Below the pieces are notes generated by a model. It worked only from the letters and a program-made list of their open reading frames with translations. It made no database searches and was not told where the DNA came from. 9,225 nt of DNA from the NCBI GenBank assembly GCA_964567585.1, contig CAZMND010000085.1:1-9225 (forward strand), given 5' to 3'. The stretch comes from CALZKI01 sp964567585. GTDB lineage: Bacteria > Bacillota > Clostridia > Lachnospirales > Lachnospiraceae. The translations under genes and the position numbers were made by a program. Every line of letters starts with the position of its first letter. Positions within the stretch are counted from its first letter, which is position 1. Below, piece by piece: positions 1 through 6,100 of this stretch.

Positions 1-12
1 ACAAAAATCAAA

Positions 13-62
13 ACCCCTTCTTCTTAAAATGTCCTTGACAAGGGGTACACTTTAATTATGAC
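13..62 (+). promoter_or_regulatory. Possible promoter inside an inverted repeat
   Basis: A consensus -35 hexamer TTGACA lies at 35-40, and TATGAC at 57-62, 16 bases on, is a weak -10. The -35 sits in the short palindrome CCTTGACAAGG (33-43). A wider inverted repeat pairs ACCCCTT (13-19) with AAGGGGT (40-46). A regulator could bind here, but nothing identifies it, and the -10 matches only four of six consensus positions. Confidence 0.3.
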
Positions 63-177
63 TATAAAAGTCTGTAAAAATCTTGGCGCTACAGAAGAAC
101 AAATTATTCAAAATTTAGTAGCAGAATTCAAATTGTCTGAAGAGGAAGCAAATTCACAGCTGAAAAAATGTAACTAA
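58..177 (+). CDS. Small hypothetical ORF, 39 aa (doubtful)
   Basis: This 39-codon frame runs from ATG at 58 to TAA at 175-177. The peptide is mostly helical in character: a charged segment around ATEEQIIQNLVAEF and a second around LSEEEANSQLKKC, a two-helix pattern like a small UBA or winged-helix fragment. A Shine-Dalgarno-like AAGGGG at 40-45 is rather far from the ATG (12 bases). There is a stop in frame at 25-27, so it is not simply the end of a longer frame, but it could be a frameshifted remnant. I do not recognise a family. Confidence 0.3.
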   Translation: MTIKVCKNLGATEEQIIQNLVAEFKLSEEEANSQLKKCN

Positions 178-318
178 AAATCTGATTTTATGACGGAGAA
201 CGAAACCTAAAACACAAATGGTAGAAAAAAAGCTATTATCGGATGATATTATGCAAGACGAGAACTTTCTTGGTGAGATATAATGCAACTAAGTGATATG
301 CCTAAGGAGGATTATAAG

Positions 319-1236
319 ATGAGTGGAATTGTTGTATCGGGGCTTGTGAATGTGGAGACAACCTTGAATATTGGTCAGTTTCCGGTGCAGTACTCGCCTA
401 TTGAATATCGATTTTTTGGATTGAAATCCAATGTGGCAGGAGTTGCCTATAACGTGGCCAAAGCGCTCGTAACACTGGAAAATCAGGTGGACCTTATTTC
501 TATGCTGGGAAAAGATGGGGAAGGCAAGGTTGTTTTAGAAGGAATTAAAAATGCCGGAATCAGTGACGCTTATATCATACCGAAACTGGAGGAGACTCCT
601 ACAAGTTTGATTTTATTTGATGATGAGGGGAAAAGAAAAATTTATTGCGACTTAAAGGATATCCAGGAAACGGAATATCCGATCGAAAGTGCGGATGACG
701 TACTTAACGGGTGTGAACTGGTTGTGGCCTGCAATTGTAACTTTAGCCGAACTTTACTTAAAAAGGCAAAGGAGATGGGAAAAACGATTGCTACCGATGT
801 ACACGTACTTTCTGATTTAAATGATGATTATAACAGGGATTTTATGAAATGTGCAGATATCGTATTCCTGAGCGATGAAAACATAGTTTCAGATAACAAA
901 AATCCATGGGATTTTCTCAAGGAAATGTATGCTATGTATACACCGAAAGTGATTGTTCTTGGACGAGGTTCTAAAGGCGCACTTATGTATCTTGGAGAAA
1001 AGAATGAATTTGTGGAACTTTCTGCAGTGAAAACAGGTGATGTGGTAAATACGGTTGGTGCGGGAGATGCCTTGTTTAGTGCATTTATACACTTTTATGC
1101 ACAAGGAATGGAACCGGTAGAATGCCTGAAACGTGCACAGATTTTTGCTTCACTGAAAATCGCACACAATGGTGCGGCTCTTGGTTTTGCAAGGTTGGAA
1201 GAAATAGAAGGTTGGTATGAAAAAATATATGGCTGA
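319..1236 (+). CDS. PfkB-family carbohydrate/nucleoside kinase
   Basis: The 305-residue product is a ribokinase-fold (PfkB) cytosolic kinase, expected to phosphorylate a sugar, sugar phosphate or nucleoside with ATP. Visible features in order are an N-terminal strand IVVSGLVNVETTL, a substrate-binding segment AGVAYNVAKAL (residues 40-50, in place of the usual GG-x-x-N-A), LGKDGEGK (63-70), the nucleotide-side strand VIVLGRGSKGA (211-221), and the C-terminal signature NTVGAGDALFSAF (244-256), in which Asp250 is the expected catalytic base. The length is normal for the family. I chose ATG 319 over in-frame ATG 283 because a perfect AAGGAGG (304-310) sits 8 bases before it, and 283 falls inside a TATAAT sequence. 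The substrate cannot be read from the sequence. The next gene overlaps its end by 20 bases, so translation is probably coupled. Confidence 0.9.
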   Translation: MSGIVVSGLVNVETTLNIGQFPVQYSPIEYRFFGLKSNVAGVAYNVAKALVTLENQVDLISMLGKDGEGKVVLEGIKNAGISDAYIIPKLEETPTSLILFDDEGKRKIYCDLKDIQETEYPIESADDVLNGCELVVACNCNFSRTLLKKAKEMGKTIATDVHVLSDLNDDYNRDFMKCADIVFLSDENIVSDNKNPWDFLKEMYAMYTPKVIVLGRGSKGALMYLGEKNEFVELSAVKTGDVVNTVGAGDALFSAFIHFYAQGMEPVECLKRAQIFASLKIAHNGAALGFARLEEIEGWYEKIYG

Positions 1237-2413
1237 TGAATATAAAGCAACAGAAAAATTATATGATATAGATGCGTATGCAACTGTATTTGAAGCGGAA
1301 ATTTTACAGGTAGAGCCGGCGAAAGAAGGGCTCTGCCTTGTTTTGGATAAAACCTTGTTTTTTCCGGAAGAGGGGGGACAAACTCAAGATAAAGGTATAC
1401 TGACTGTAGAAGGTACGGAATATGAGGTTTCTTATGTGGGTCTGGAAAAACGCGATGGAGTAGAGGTGCTTTGTCATTACGTGGAAAATGTTTCCGGAGA
1501 AACTAAGATTTGCGAAGGCGCAAAGGTGCAGGGTAAAATTGATTGGAAGGATCGTTATGATAAAATGCAGAACCATACGGGAGAGCATATCTTATCAGGA
1601 ATCATTCATTCGAAATTTGGTTTTGATAATGTGGGTTTTCATTTGAATGATGAACTTTTTACTATGGATTTCAATGGTAATATTACAAAAGAACAGTTGG
1701 AGTTTTTAGAAAGAAGAGCAAATGAAATTGTAATGGAAAACGTGGCTGTTTATGGCGAATATTTACCGGATGAAGAACTGGCATCGCTGGAATATAGAAG
1801 TAAAAAGGAAATTGAAGGTGCGGTACGCATTGTGACAATCGAAGGCTATGATAAATGTGCCTGCTGTGCACCGCATGTCAAAAATTCTATTGAAGTAGGC
1901 ATAATCAAGATTGTAAAAGCGGAAAACTGGAAGGGCGGAATGCGTCTGACAGTATTGTGTGGAAACAGAGCCTACAAGGATTATGCAAAAAAACATGAGA
2001 TTTTACAGAACCTATCCAGAAGTTTTTCTACTTCGGAAGACAAGGTGCCTGAGGTTGTGGAAGGCTTGAAAAACAATATGGCAGATTTGGAATTTAAGAT
2101 GGCGACTTTAGAGTGTCAGATGGCGACAGAGAAACTTTTGCAAAATCCGGTGCAGTTTTTTGATGCGCTCTCGCCAAAAGCATTAACCAAAGCAATGGAT
2201 GATGCCATGAAGCAAAAAACTTCAGAACTCTTTATGGCCTTTGTTGGAAATGATGAAAACGGTTACCGCTATATGGCCGGAAGTATGGAACAGAAGGTAG
2301 AAGAAGTTGGTAAAGTTCTTCGGGAAAAACTGGGCGCCAAGGGTGGCGGACGAGGCGCTATGGTGCAGGGAATGGTACAGAGAACGAAGGATGAAATACG
2401 GGAAGTGATTTAA
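1217..2413 (+). CDS. AlaX-type alanyl-tRNA editing protein (DHHA1 domain)
   Basis: The 398-residue protein resembles the editing and C-terminal parts of alanyl-tRNA synthetase without the catalytic core. Such proteins hydrolyse mischarged Ser-tRNA(Ala), and sometimes Gly-tRNA(Ala), in trans. Seen in order are FFPEEGGQTQDKG (48-60), the zinc/editing motif HTGEH (His120, His124), the second metal motif CCAPH (Cys216 and His220, equivalent to CGGTH of AlaRS), a heptad-like helical region at about 252-310, and a C-terminal DHHA1 domain ending in KGGGRGAMVQG (375-385). This length fits the long AlaX class. The start at 1217 has AGAAGG at 1206-1211 with a 5-base gap; ATG 1229 is poorly spaced. It overlaps the kinase by 20 bases, and its TAA shares one base with the next ATG. 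All expected metal ligands are present, so it should be active. Confidence 0.92.
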   Translation: MKKYMADEYKATEKLYDIDAYATVFEAEILQVEPAKEGLCLVLDKTLFFPEEGGQTQDKGILTVEGTEYEVSYVGLEKRDGVEVLCHYVENVSGETKICEGAKVQGKIDWKDRYDKMQNHTGEHILSGIIHSKFGFDNVGFHLNDELFTMDFNGNITKEQLEFLERRANEIVMENVAVYGEYLPDEELASLEYRSKKEIEGAVRIVTIEGYDKCACCAPHVKNSIEVGIIKIVKAENWKGGMRLTVLCGNRAYKDYAKKHEILQNLSRSFSTSEDKVPEVVEGLKNNMADLEFKMATLECQMATEKLLQNPVQFFDALSPKALTKAMDDAMKQKTSELFMAFVGNDENGYRYMAGSMEQKVEEVGKVLREKLGAKGGGRGAMVQGMVQRTKDEIREVI

Positions 2414-3330
2414 TGGACAAAATATACATAACCGGAGATTGTCATAGGGATTTTAGGAAAATAGAGTTGTTTTGTCATAACTATGTAACCACAAAAGATG
2501 ATGTGATAATTGTTCTTGGTGATGCAGGAATTAATTTCGATTTAGGGGCAAGAGATAGGGCGGCTAAACAATTGCTTGCGAATCTTCCTGTTACGCTTTT
2601 TTGTATATATGGAAATCATGAAGCCAGGCCACAGTCTTTAAATTGTTATAAAGAAAAAATGTGGAATAGCGGCGTTGTATATTATGAAGAAGAATATCCG
2701 AATTTGCTTTTTGCAAAGGATGGAGAAATTTATGACTTGAATGGGAAAAAGGTTGTTGTAATTGGCGGTGCGTATTCCATTGATAAGGAATGGCGTCTTT
2801 TAAGAGGAGCACCGTGGTTTGAAGATGAGCAACCTTCTGAGGAAATTAAAGAATACGTAGAAGATAAATTATGCGAAGCAAATTGGAAGGTTGACTATGT
2901 GCTTTCCCATACAGCCCCGCTTAAGTACGAACCACGTGAACTGTTTCTGGATTTCATTGACCAAAGTAAGGTGGATAAATCCACAGAAGAGTGGTTGTCT
3001 GAAATTGAAGAAAAACTTGACTATGAAAAATGGTTTTTTGGACACTATCATGGAAATAAACGGCTGGGAAAATCGGAGATGCTTTATGAGGGGATTAAAG
3101 AATTAGGGTGTGATATCTTTTTACAAAAACTTGGATATCCCCAATATAAGCAAGGTGATTTTGTAGCATTTATGATAGAAAAAGGAAGTGAGAAAAAAGT
3201 GTTGAACGGAAGGATTACCGGTATAGATGCATTTGGTACGTTTGAACAGAGTAAGGAAGTGTCTTATGATATTATGGGGCCGGAAAATGTGTTGTACAAG
3301 CATATTAAGGAATCAAATATAGACGGATGA
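2413..3330 (+). CDS. Calcineurin-like metallophosphoesterase with C-terminal beta domain
   Basis: This 305-residue cytosolic protein has the full metallophosphoesterase motif set: GDCH (Asp9, His11), GDAG (Asp37), GNHE (Asn68, His69), SHTAP (His166) and GHYHGN (His211, His213), which would bind two metal ions. It should hydrolyse a phosphomonoester or phosphodiester; the substrate cannot be inferred. After the catalytic domain (about 1-232) comes a tail of about 70 residues (roughly 240-305) rich in predicted strands, including KQGDFVAF, GRITGIDAFGTFEQS and SYDIM, resembling a small SH3-like barrel. There is no signal peptide or membrane segment. The gene starts within the stop codon of the AlaX gene (TAATG) behind a weak GGAAG, which suggests coupled translation. 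It is the last gene of the operon and is followed at once by a terminator. Confidence 0.88.
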   Translation: MDKIYITGDCHRDFRKIELFCHNYVTTKDDVIIVLGDAGINFDLGARDRAAKQLLANLPVTLFCIYGNHEARPQSLNCYKEKMWNSGVVYYEEEYPNLLFAKDGEIYDLNGKKVVVIGGAYSIDKEWRLLRGAPWFEDEQPSEEIKEYVEDKLCEANWKVDYVLSHTAPLKYEPRELFLDFIDQSKVDKSTEEWLSEIEEKLDYEKWFFGHYHGNKRLGKSEMLYEGIKELGCDIFLQKLGYPQYKQGDFVAFMIEKGSEKKVLNGRITGIDAFGTFEQSKEVSYDIMGPENVLYKHIKESNIDG

Positions 3331-3337
3331 GAAAAAG

Positions 3338-3376
3338 AAACCGCCACGCAGTTGTGTTTTGCGTAGCGGTTTTTAT
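3338..3376. terminator. Bidirectional rho-independent terminator
   Basis: AAACCGCCACGCA (3338-3350) pairs with TGCGTAGCGGTTT (3360-3372) with one mismatch and a 9-base loop. On the + strand the stem is followed by TTTTTAT. On the minus strand it is followed by TTTCTTTTTC. It lies between convergent genes and can end both the kinase operon and the purine operon. Confidence 0.85.
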
Positions 3377-3391
3377 GTTTATGCATATTAA

Positions 3392-4570
3392 TTAATGATG
3401 GAACAATCTGATTCCTGTAAATGCCATTACCATACCGTATTTGTTGCAGCAGTCGATAACAGCGTCATCACGAACGGAGCCCCCCGGCTGAGCGATGTAT
3501 TTTACGCCGCTCTTGTGAGCTCTTTCGATGTTGTCTGAGAATGGGAAGAAAGCGTCTGAACCAACAGTAACGTCTTTCATACCATCAAGCCAAGCGCGTT
3601 TTGCTTCGTAAGTAAATAATTCCGGTTTTACTTTGAAGATGCGTTCCCACGCACCATCTGCCAAAACGTCCATACATTCTTCACCCATATAAACGTCGAT
3701 TGCGTTATCTCTGTCAGCGCGGCCAAGTCCGTCTACAAACTGTAAGCCCATAACCTGTGGAGACTGGCGTAAGTACCAGTTGTCAGCTTTCTGGCCTGCA
3801 AGACGTGTACAGTGGATTCTTGACTGCTGTCCTGCGCCGATACCGATTGCCTGTCCGTCTTTTACGTAGCAAACAGAGTTTGACTGTGTGTATTTTAATG
3901 TGATAAGTGCAATTTTCATATCGATAACTGCGTTTTCAGGAAGGTCTTTGTTCTTTGTAACGATGTTAGATAATAATTCTTCGTTACAGTTCAATTCGTT
4001 ACGGCCCTGCTCAAAGGAAATACCGTAAACCTGTTTTACTTCCAACTCAGCAGGTTTGTAGTTTGCATCAATCTGAATTACGTTGTAGTTACCGTTTTTC
4101 TTTGCTTTTAAGATTGCAAGCGCTTCGTCTGTGTAGCCCGGAGCGATAACACCGTCTGAAACTTCACGTTTGATTAGTTTTGCTGTATCGGCATCACAGA
4201 TATCGGAAAGGGCGATGAAGTCACCGAAAGAAGACATTCTGTCTGCGCCTCTGGCTCTTGCGTATGCGCATGCAAGTGATGATAATTCGCCTAAATCGTC
4301 TACCCAGTAGATTTTTGCCAAAGTATCAGAAAGTGGAAGACCTACTGCAGCACCAGCAGGAGATACGTGTTTGAAAGATGTAGCAGCAGGAAGACCTGTA
4401 GCTTCTTTCAATTCTTTTACTAACTGCCAGCCGTTAAAAGCGTCCAAAAAGTTGATGTAGCCCGGTTTTCCGTTTAAAACAGTAACCGGAAGTTCGCTTC
4501 CGTCTGCCATAAAAATTCTGGATGGTTTCTGGTTTGGGTTACAACCATATTTTAACTGAATTTCGTTCAT
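3392..4570 (-). CDS. Stand-alone AICAR formyltransferase (AICARFT domain of PurH)
   Basis: The product of 392 residues transfers a formyl group from 10-formyl-tetrahydrofolate to AICAR (ZMP), giving FAICAR, the penultimate step of IMP synthesis. It corresponds to the transformylase domain of bifunctional PurH, with no N-terminal cyclohydrolase domain. Visible motifs are LKYGCNPNQKP (6-16), the catalytic FKHVSPAGAAVG (66-77, with Lys67 and His68 matching the active-site Lys-His pair of PurH), QSNSVCYVKDG (229-239) leading into GIGAGQQSRIHCTRLA (243-258), GSDAFFPFSDNIERA (337-351) and QPGGSVRD (361-368). AAGGAG lies 7 bases before the ATG. It follows the IMP cyclohydrolase gene after 27 bases and shares its riboswitch-controlled transcript. 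The missing cyclohydrolase domain is supplied by that neighbour, so the protein is complete, not truncated. Confidence 0.93.
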   Translation of the reverse strand: MNEIQLKYGCNPNQKPSRIFMADGSELPVTVLNGKPGYINFLDAFNGWQLVKELKEATGLPAATSFKHVSPAGAAVGLPLSDTLAKIYWVDDLGELSSLACAYARARGADRMSSFGDFIALSDICDADTAKLIKREVSDGVIAPGYTDEALAILKAKKNGNYNVIQIDANYKPAELEVKQVYGISFEQGRNELNCNEELLSNIVTKNKDLPENAVIDMKIALITLKYTQSNSVCYVKDGQAIGIGAGQQSRIHCTRLAGQKADNWYLRQSPQVMGLQFVDGLGRADRDNAIDVYMGEECMDVLADGAWERIFKVKPELFTYEAKRAWLDGMKDVTVGSDAFFPFSDNIERAHKSGVKYIAQPGGSVRDDAVIDCCNKYGMVMAFTGIRLFHH

Positions 4571-4597
4571 GATTTTTCTCCTTGTAAAATTTATAAA

Positions 4598-5311
4598 TTA
4601 AGCGTTTTTGTTGATGATTTTTGTTTCGTAGTTACCTGTTTCGATGTCGATGTAACGGACAAATAATGAAACTTTGTTATCTACATTTAAGTTTTCCCAA
4701 AGCATATTTGTGAATGCTTCCATATCGTTGTCGATGGCAACTAATTTTGGTTCGCCTTCAAAACTTGGGAGTGGGTTGTCATCATGCATATATGTATGAA
4801 TGAAGTGACCTTCGCCGTTTACAGGGTTTTCATATGTGAATGTGTAACGATTGCAAGCATCCGGATTTCCGTTGTTGCTCTTTAAAATTGACATTGCATA
4901 GTGGAAAGTGTTGTTTTCAACTTTCATAATGCCTGAAATTCTAGGTGTGTAGTTTGGTCCGTCCGGTTCGAATTCACGGATTCTAAGTGACTGTTCAAAA
5001 GTTTCGCCCTTTGACATACCATCGAAAATTGTGTCTGTCTGGTCACCATTTGTTACAATTGTATAGTTATCAAGAACGCGTACCGGTGCGTAGATGATTA
5101 AAGAAGGGTCTTCCAATTTGGAAGGATCATAAGCTTCTGTACGGATGCCTTCTCCTTCTGTCACGAATACGCGGTTACGGCTGTTTGAACTTCTGCCCAT
5201 AATAAAGTAGGCAGTTACAGCTTTTTTTCCATCCGGTGTTTTACCGATGACAATTCCGCGTCCAGGGTATGCATTGTTACTCAGTTCTTGCTTTAAATCA
5301 AGCATTTTCAT
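4598..5311 (-). CDS. purO: IMP cyclohydrolase, PurO type
   Basis: The 237-residue protein looks like the IMP cyclohydrolase family first known from archaea (PurO), which closes the ring of FAICAR to give IMP and is unrelated to the PurH N-terminal domain. Recognisable segments, counted from the start chosen here, are NAYPGRGIVIGKTPDGK (13-29), YFIMGRSSNSRNRVF (35-49), IYAPVRVLDNYTIVTNGDQTD (73-93, near the substrate site), RIREFEPDGPNYTPRISG (110-127) and DNPLPSFEGEPKL (178-190). Two starts are possible in this region. ATG 5329 has no ribosome binding site of its own, while GGAGG at 5323-5327 is 11 bases before ATG 5311, and the resulting MKMLDLKQEL start fits a cytosolic enzyme; hence 5311. 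A third ATG at 5305 is two codons further in. It is the first gene after the ZTP riboswitch and is paired with the AICAR formyltransferase 27 bases downstream. The PurO assignment rests on recalled family motifs. Confidence 0.85.
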   Translation of the reverse strand: MKMLDLKQELSNNAYPGRGIVIGKTPDGKKAVTAYFIMGRSSNSRNRVFVTEGEGIRTEAYDPSKLEDPSLIIYAPVRVLDNYTIVTNGDQTDTIFDGMSKGETFEQSLRIREFEPDGPNYTPRISGIMKVENNTFHYAMSILKSNNGNPDACNRYTFTYENPVNGEGHFIHTYMHDDNPLPSFEGEPKLVAIDNDMEAFTNMLWENLNVDNKVSLFVRYIDIETGNYETKIINKNA

Positions 5312-5336
5312 AGTAGATTTATCCTCCATTAAATAA

Positions 5337-5389
5337 AATAAAAAACCGCCCCAGGCAATCTGTACTTAAGGTACGGCTAGCCCAGGCGG
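5337..5389 (-). terminator. Riboswitch-controlled terminator of the purine operon
   Basis: On the minus strand ACCGCC (5384-5389) can pair with GGCGGT (5344-5349), extended by GGC/GCC and by an inner GTAC...GTAC hairpin (5361-5373), followed by TTTTTTATTTTA. The 5' arm contains the CCGCCTGGGC sequence that the aptamer needs for its ligand-binding fold, so aptamer and terminator should exclude each other. Bound ZTP would therefore allow read-through into the purine genes. Confidence 0.85.
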
Positions 5390-5475
5390 TCGGCAATTCA
5401 TTGTACAAGTTATACTCCCTGTGGGTACTCCCACAACAAGCCTGAGGCTTATTTTTCCGCCAGTCGTATAACTTT
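5379..5475 (-). ncRNA. ZTP (pfl) riboswitch aptamer
   Basis: The minus strand reads, in order: AAGTTATAC (P1 5' strand, 5465-5473), the conserved GACTGGCGGA (5455-5464), a variable hairpin AAGCCT/AGGCTT (5437-5449), GTGGGAGTACCCAC just downstream of it, CAGGGAGTATAACTT (closing P1 at 5406-5414), a linker, and GACCGCCTGGGC (5379-5390). This order of CUGGCGGA, GGGAG and CCGCCUGGGC is the known pfl/ZTP motif. Such riboswitches sense ZMP/ZTP, which accumulates when 10-formyl-tetrahydrofolate is short, and activate purine and folate genes. Here the downstream enzyme uses ZMP as its substrate. The aptamer begins about 12 bases after the predicted transcription start. Confidence 0.93.
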
Positions 5476-5491
5476 TATTTTGTTACAACGT

Positions 5492-5520
5492 CATTGTACA
5501 CGAAGTTTTTAAAAGTTGCA
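5492..5520 (-). promoter_or_regulatory. Promoter of the ZTP riboswitch-purine operon
   Basis: On the minus strand TTGCAA (5515-5520), a 17-base spacer and TACAAT (5492-5497) make a good sigma-A-type promoter. Transcription should begin near 5485, about 12 bases before the aptamer. It lies back to back with a + strand promoter at 5530-5558; the two -35 boxes are 9 bases apart. Confidence 0.75.
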
Positions 5521-5529
5521 ATATGGAAG

Positions 5530-5558
5530 TTGACTTTGATTTGGGTGAATGATATATT
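5530..5558 (+). promoter_or_regulatory. Promoter pointing into the tandem stem-loops
   Basis: TTGACT (5530-5535), a 17-base spacer and TATATT (5553-5558) form a near-consensus promoter. The expected start near 5565 coincides with the first base of stem-loop unit 1 (5566). No protein gene lies downstream on this strand with a good ribosome binding site; the frame at 5613-5837 has none and runs antisense to another ORF. Confidence 0.55.
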
Positions 5559-5565
5559 ATTAGTG

Positions 5566-5630
5566 AGTTTCGAGTCTCTTGAGGGTCTGCTTGGCAGTAG
5601 CCATTTGGAAGGTTGAGTAACTCGAAAACT
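5566..5630 (+). repeat. Stem-loop repeat unit 1
   Basis: A 65-base hairpin unit. Its inner part also contains a small hairpin CTGC-TTG-GCAG (5587-5597) that unit 2 lacks, so unit 1 has a longer loop. The 23-base core CCATTTGGAAGGTTGAGTAACTC at 5601-5623 recurs in unit 2 with two changes. Confidence 0.75.
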
Positions 5631-5638
5631 ATGAATAA

Positions 5639-5695
5639 AAAAGTTCTAAGTCTCTTGTATTGTCCATTAGGAAGGTTGAGTAACTTAGGACTTTT
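5639..5695 (+). repeat. Stem-loop repeat unit 2
   Basis: A second copy, its core at 5664-5686 exactly 63 bases after that of unit 1. It has a 13-bp outer stem with one G-U pair and a shorter loop. Flanking A and U runs make it terminator-like on the + strand. Confidence 0.75.
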
Positions 5696-6100
5696 AATCA
5701 AATTTTTTATATGTATAATTGTCGCAACTTTGCGTTGTTTGGTTGATTTAGAAGTGGCGTTGAACCTTTTACCATTTCCAAATGTTTCGCGGATGCCTCG
5801 TGGTGTTATCTTAATCATCATTCCGCTGTCTTTATGAACAATCAGATTTTTATCAAAAAAATTTGCATCTCGCAACACTCTTAAAACTTCTTTCTGAACG
5901 GCAATATAATCGTTCCATTTTCCATCCAAATTATAATTTTGAAGTTCATTATTGAGATGAAGGTGTAATATTGAATTCAGGGTGTTTCCGGGCATAAATC
6001 CTCCTTGATATGTGATAAAAAAGTGAAAATATGGACGAGTAGTCCTTGGATATCTGTCTTATGATGCGAGACGATATATAGAAAAATATGTGTAATACTA

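Larger units (their letters stand above)
1..318. other. Leader region upstream of the kinase operon; no confident gene
   Basis: I see no clearly recognisable gene in this stretch. It holds an inverted repeat around a TTGACA hexamer, a 39-codon ORF listed separately, and two very short ATG-started frames at 190-210 (6 codons) and 218-283 (21 codons, no ribosome binding site). A perfect TATAAT lies at 279-284, about 35 bases before the kinase ATG, but there is no good -35 hexamer 16-18 bases upstream of it. The end of an upstream gene could lie to the left of the window. Confidence 0.5.
5565..5700 (+). ncRNA. Putative small structured RNA with two tandem hairpins
   Basis: A near-consensus promoter ends just upstream, and the transcript would fold into two related hairpins. 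Unit 1 pairs AGTTTCGAGT (5566-5575) with ACTCGAAAACT (5620-5630). Unit 2 pairs AAAAGTTCTAAGT (5639-5651) with ACTTAGGACTTTT (5683-5695). Both share CTC/GAG at the stem top and the sequence CCATTWGGAAGGTTGAGTAA on the 3' side. The outer stems differ between units but remain paired (CGAGT/ACTCG against TAAGT/ACTTA), which implies selection on structure. Unit 2 has an A-tract before it and a U-run after it, like an intrinsic terminator, giving an RNA of about 130 bases. The role is unknown. The unit could instead be a dispersed palindromic repeat without its own transcript. Confidence 0.5.
5483..5995 (-). pseudogene. Hypothetical protein gene, probably truncated by repeat units
   Basis: The frame of 170 codons has a strong ribosome binding site (AAGGAGG, 4 bases before the ATG), and residues 1-100 look like real protein: LDGKWNDYIAVQKEVLRVLRDANFFDKN, then a HKDSGMMIKITPRGIRETFGNGKRF segment and a basic KQRKVATIIHIKNLI helix. 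From residue 101 the frame is simply the reverse side of the two stem-loop units. Because they are 63 bases apart, both are read in the same frame and give LLNLPNG twice (106-111 and 127-132). It then runs through the purine promoter. The last 70 residues are therefore unlikely to be native, and the ancestral 3' end appears lost. The N-terminal part weakly recalls small nuclease-like domains found in phage and polymorphic-toxin proteins, but I cannot name a family. It could still be translated. Confidence 0.55.

Noticed and set aside
283..318. Upstream in-frame ATG for the kinase gene
   Set aside because: The perfect AAGGAGG lies after this ATG and is correctly placed for ATG 319; the earlier ATG overlaps a TATAAT.
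3392..4570. Truncated purH pseudogene
   Set aside because: The AICAR formyltransferase is complete with its own start and ribosome binding site, and the missing activity is encoded next door.
5312..5329. Upstream ATG for IMP cyclohydrolase
   Set aside because: The only GGAGG lies at 5323-5327, overlapping this ATG itself, so it can serve only the internal starts at 5311 or 5305.
5601..5686. Two 23-base repeats separated by 40 bases, resembling a minimal CRISPR array
   Set aside because: There are only two copies, the repeats are imperfect, the sequence between them forms the stem of each hairpin, and no cas genes are present.
5613..5837. 74-codon + strand frame across the repeats
   Set aside because: It starts inside stem-loop unit 1, has no proper ribosome binding site, and is antisense to the protein-like part of the minus-strand hypothetical gene.
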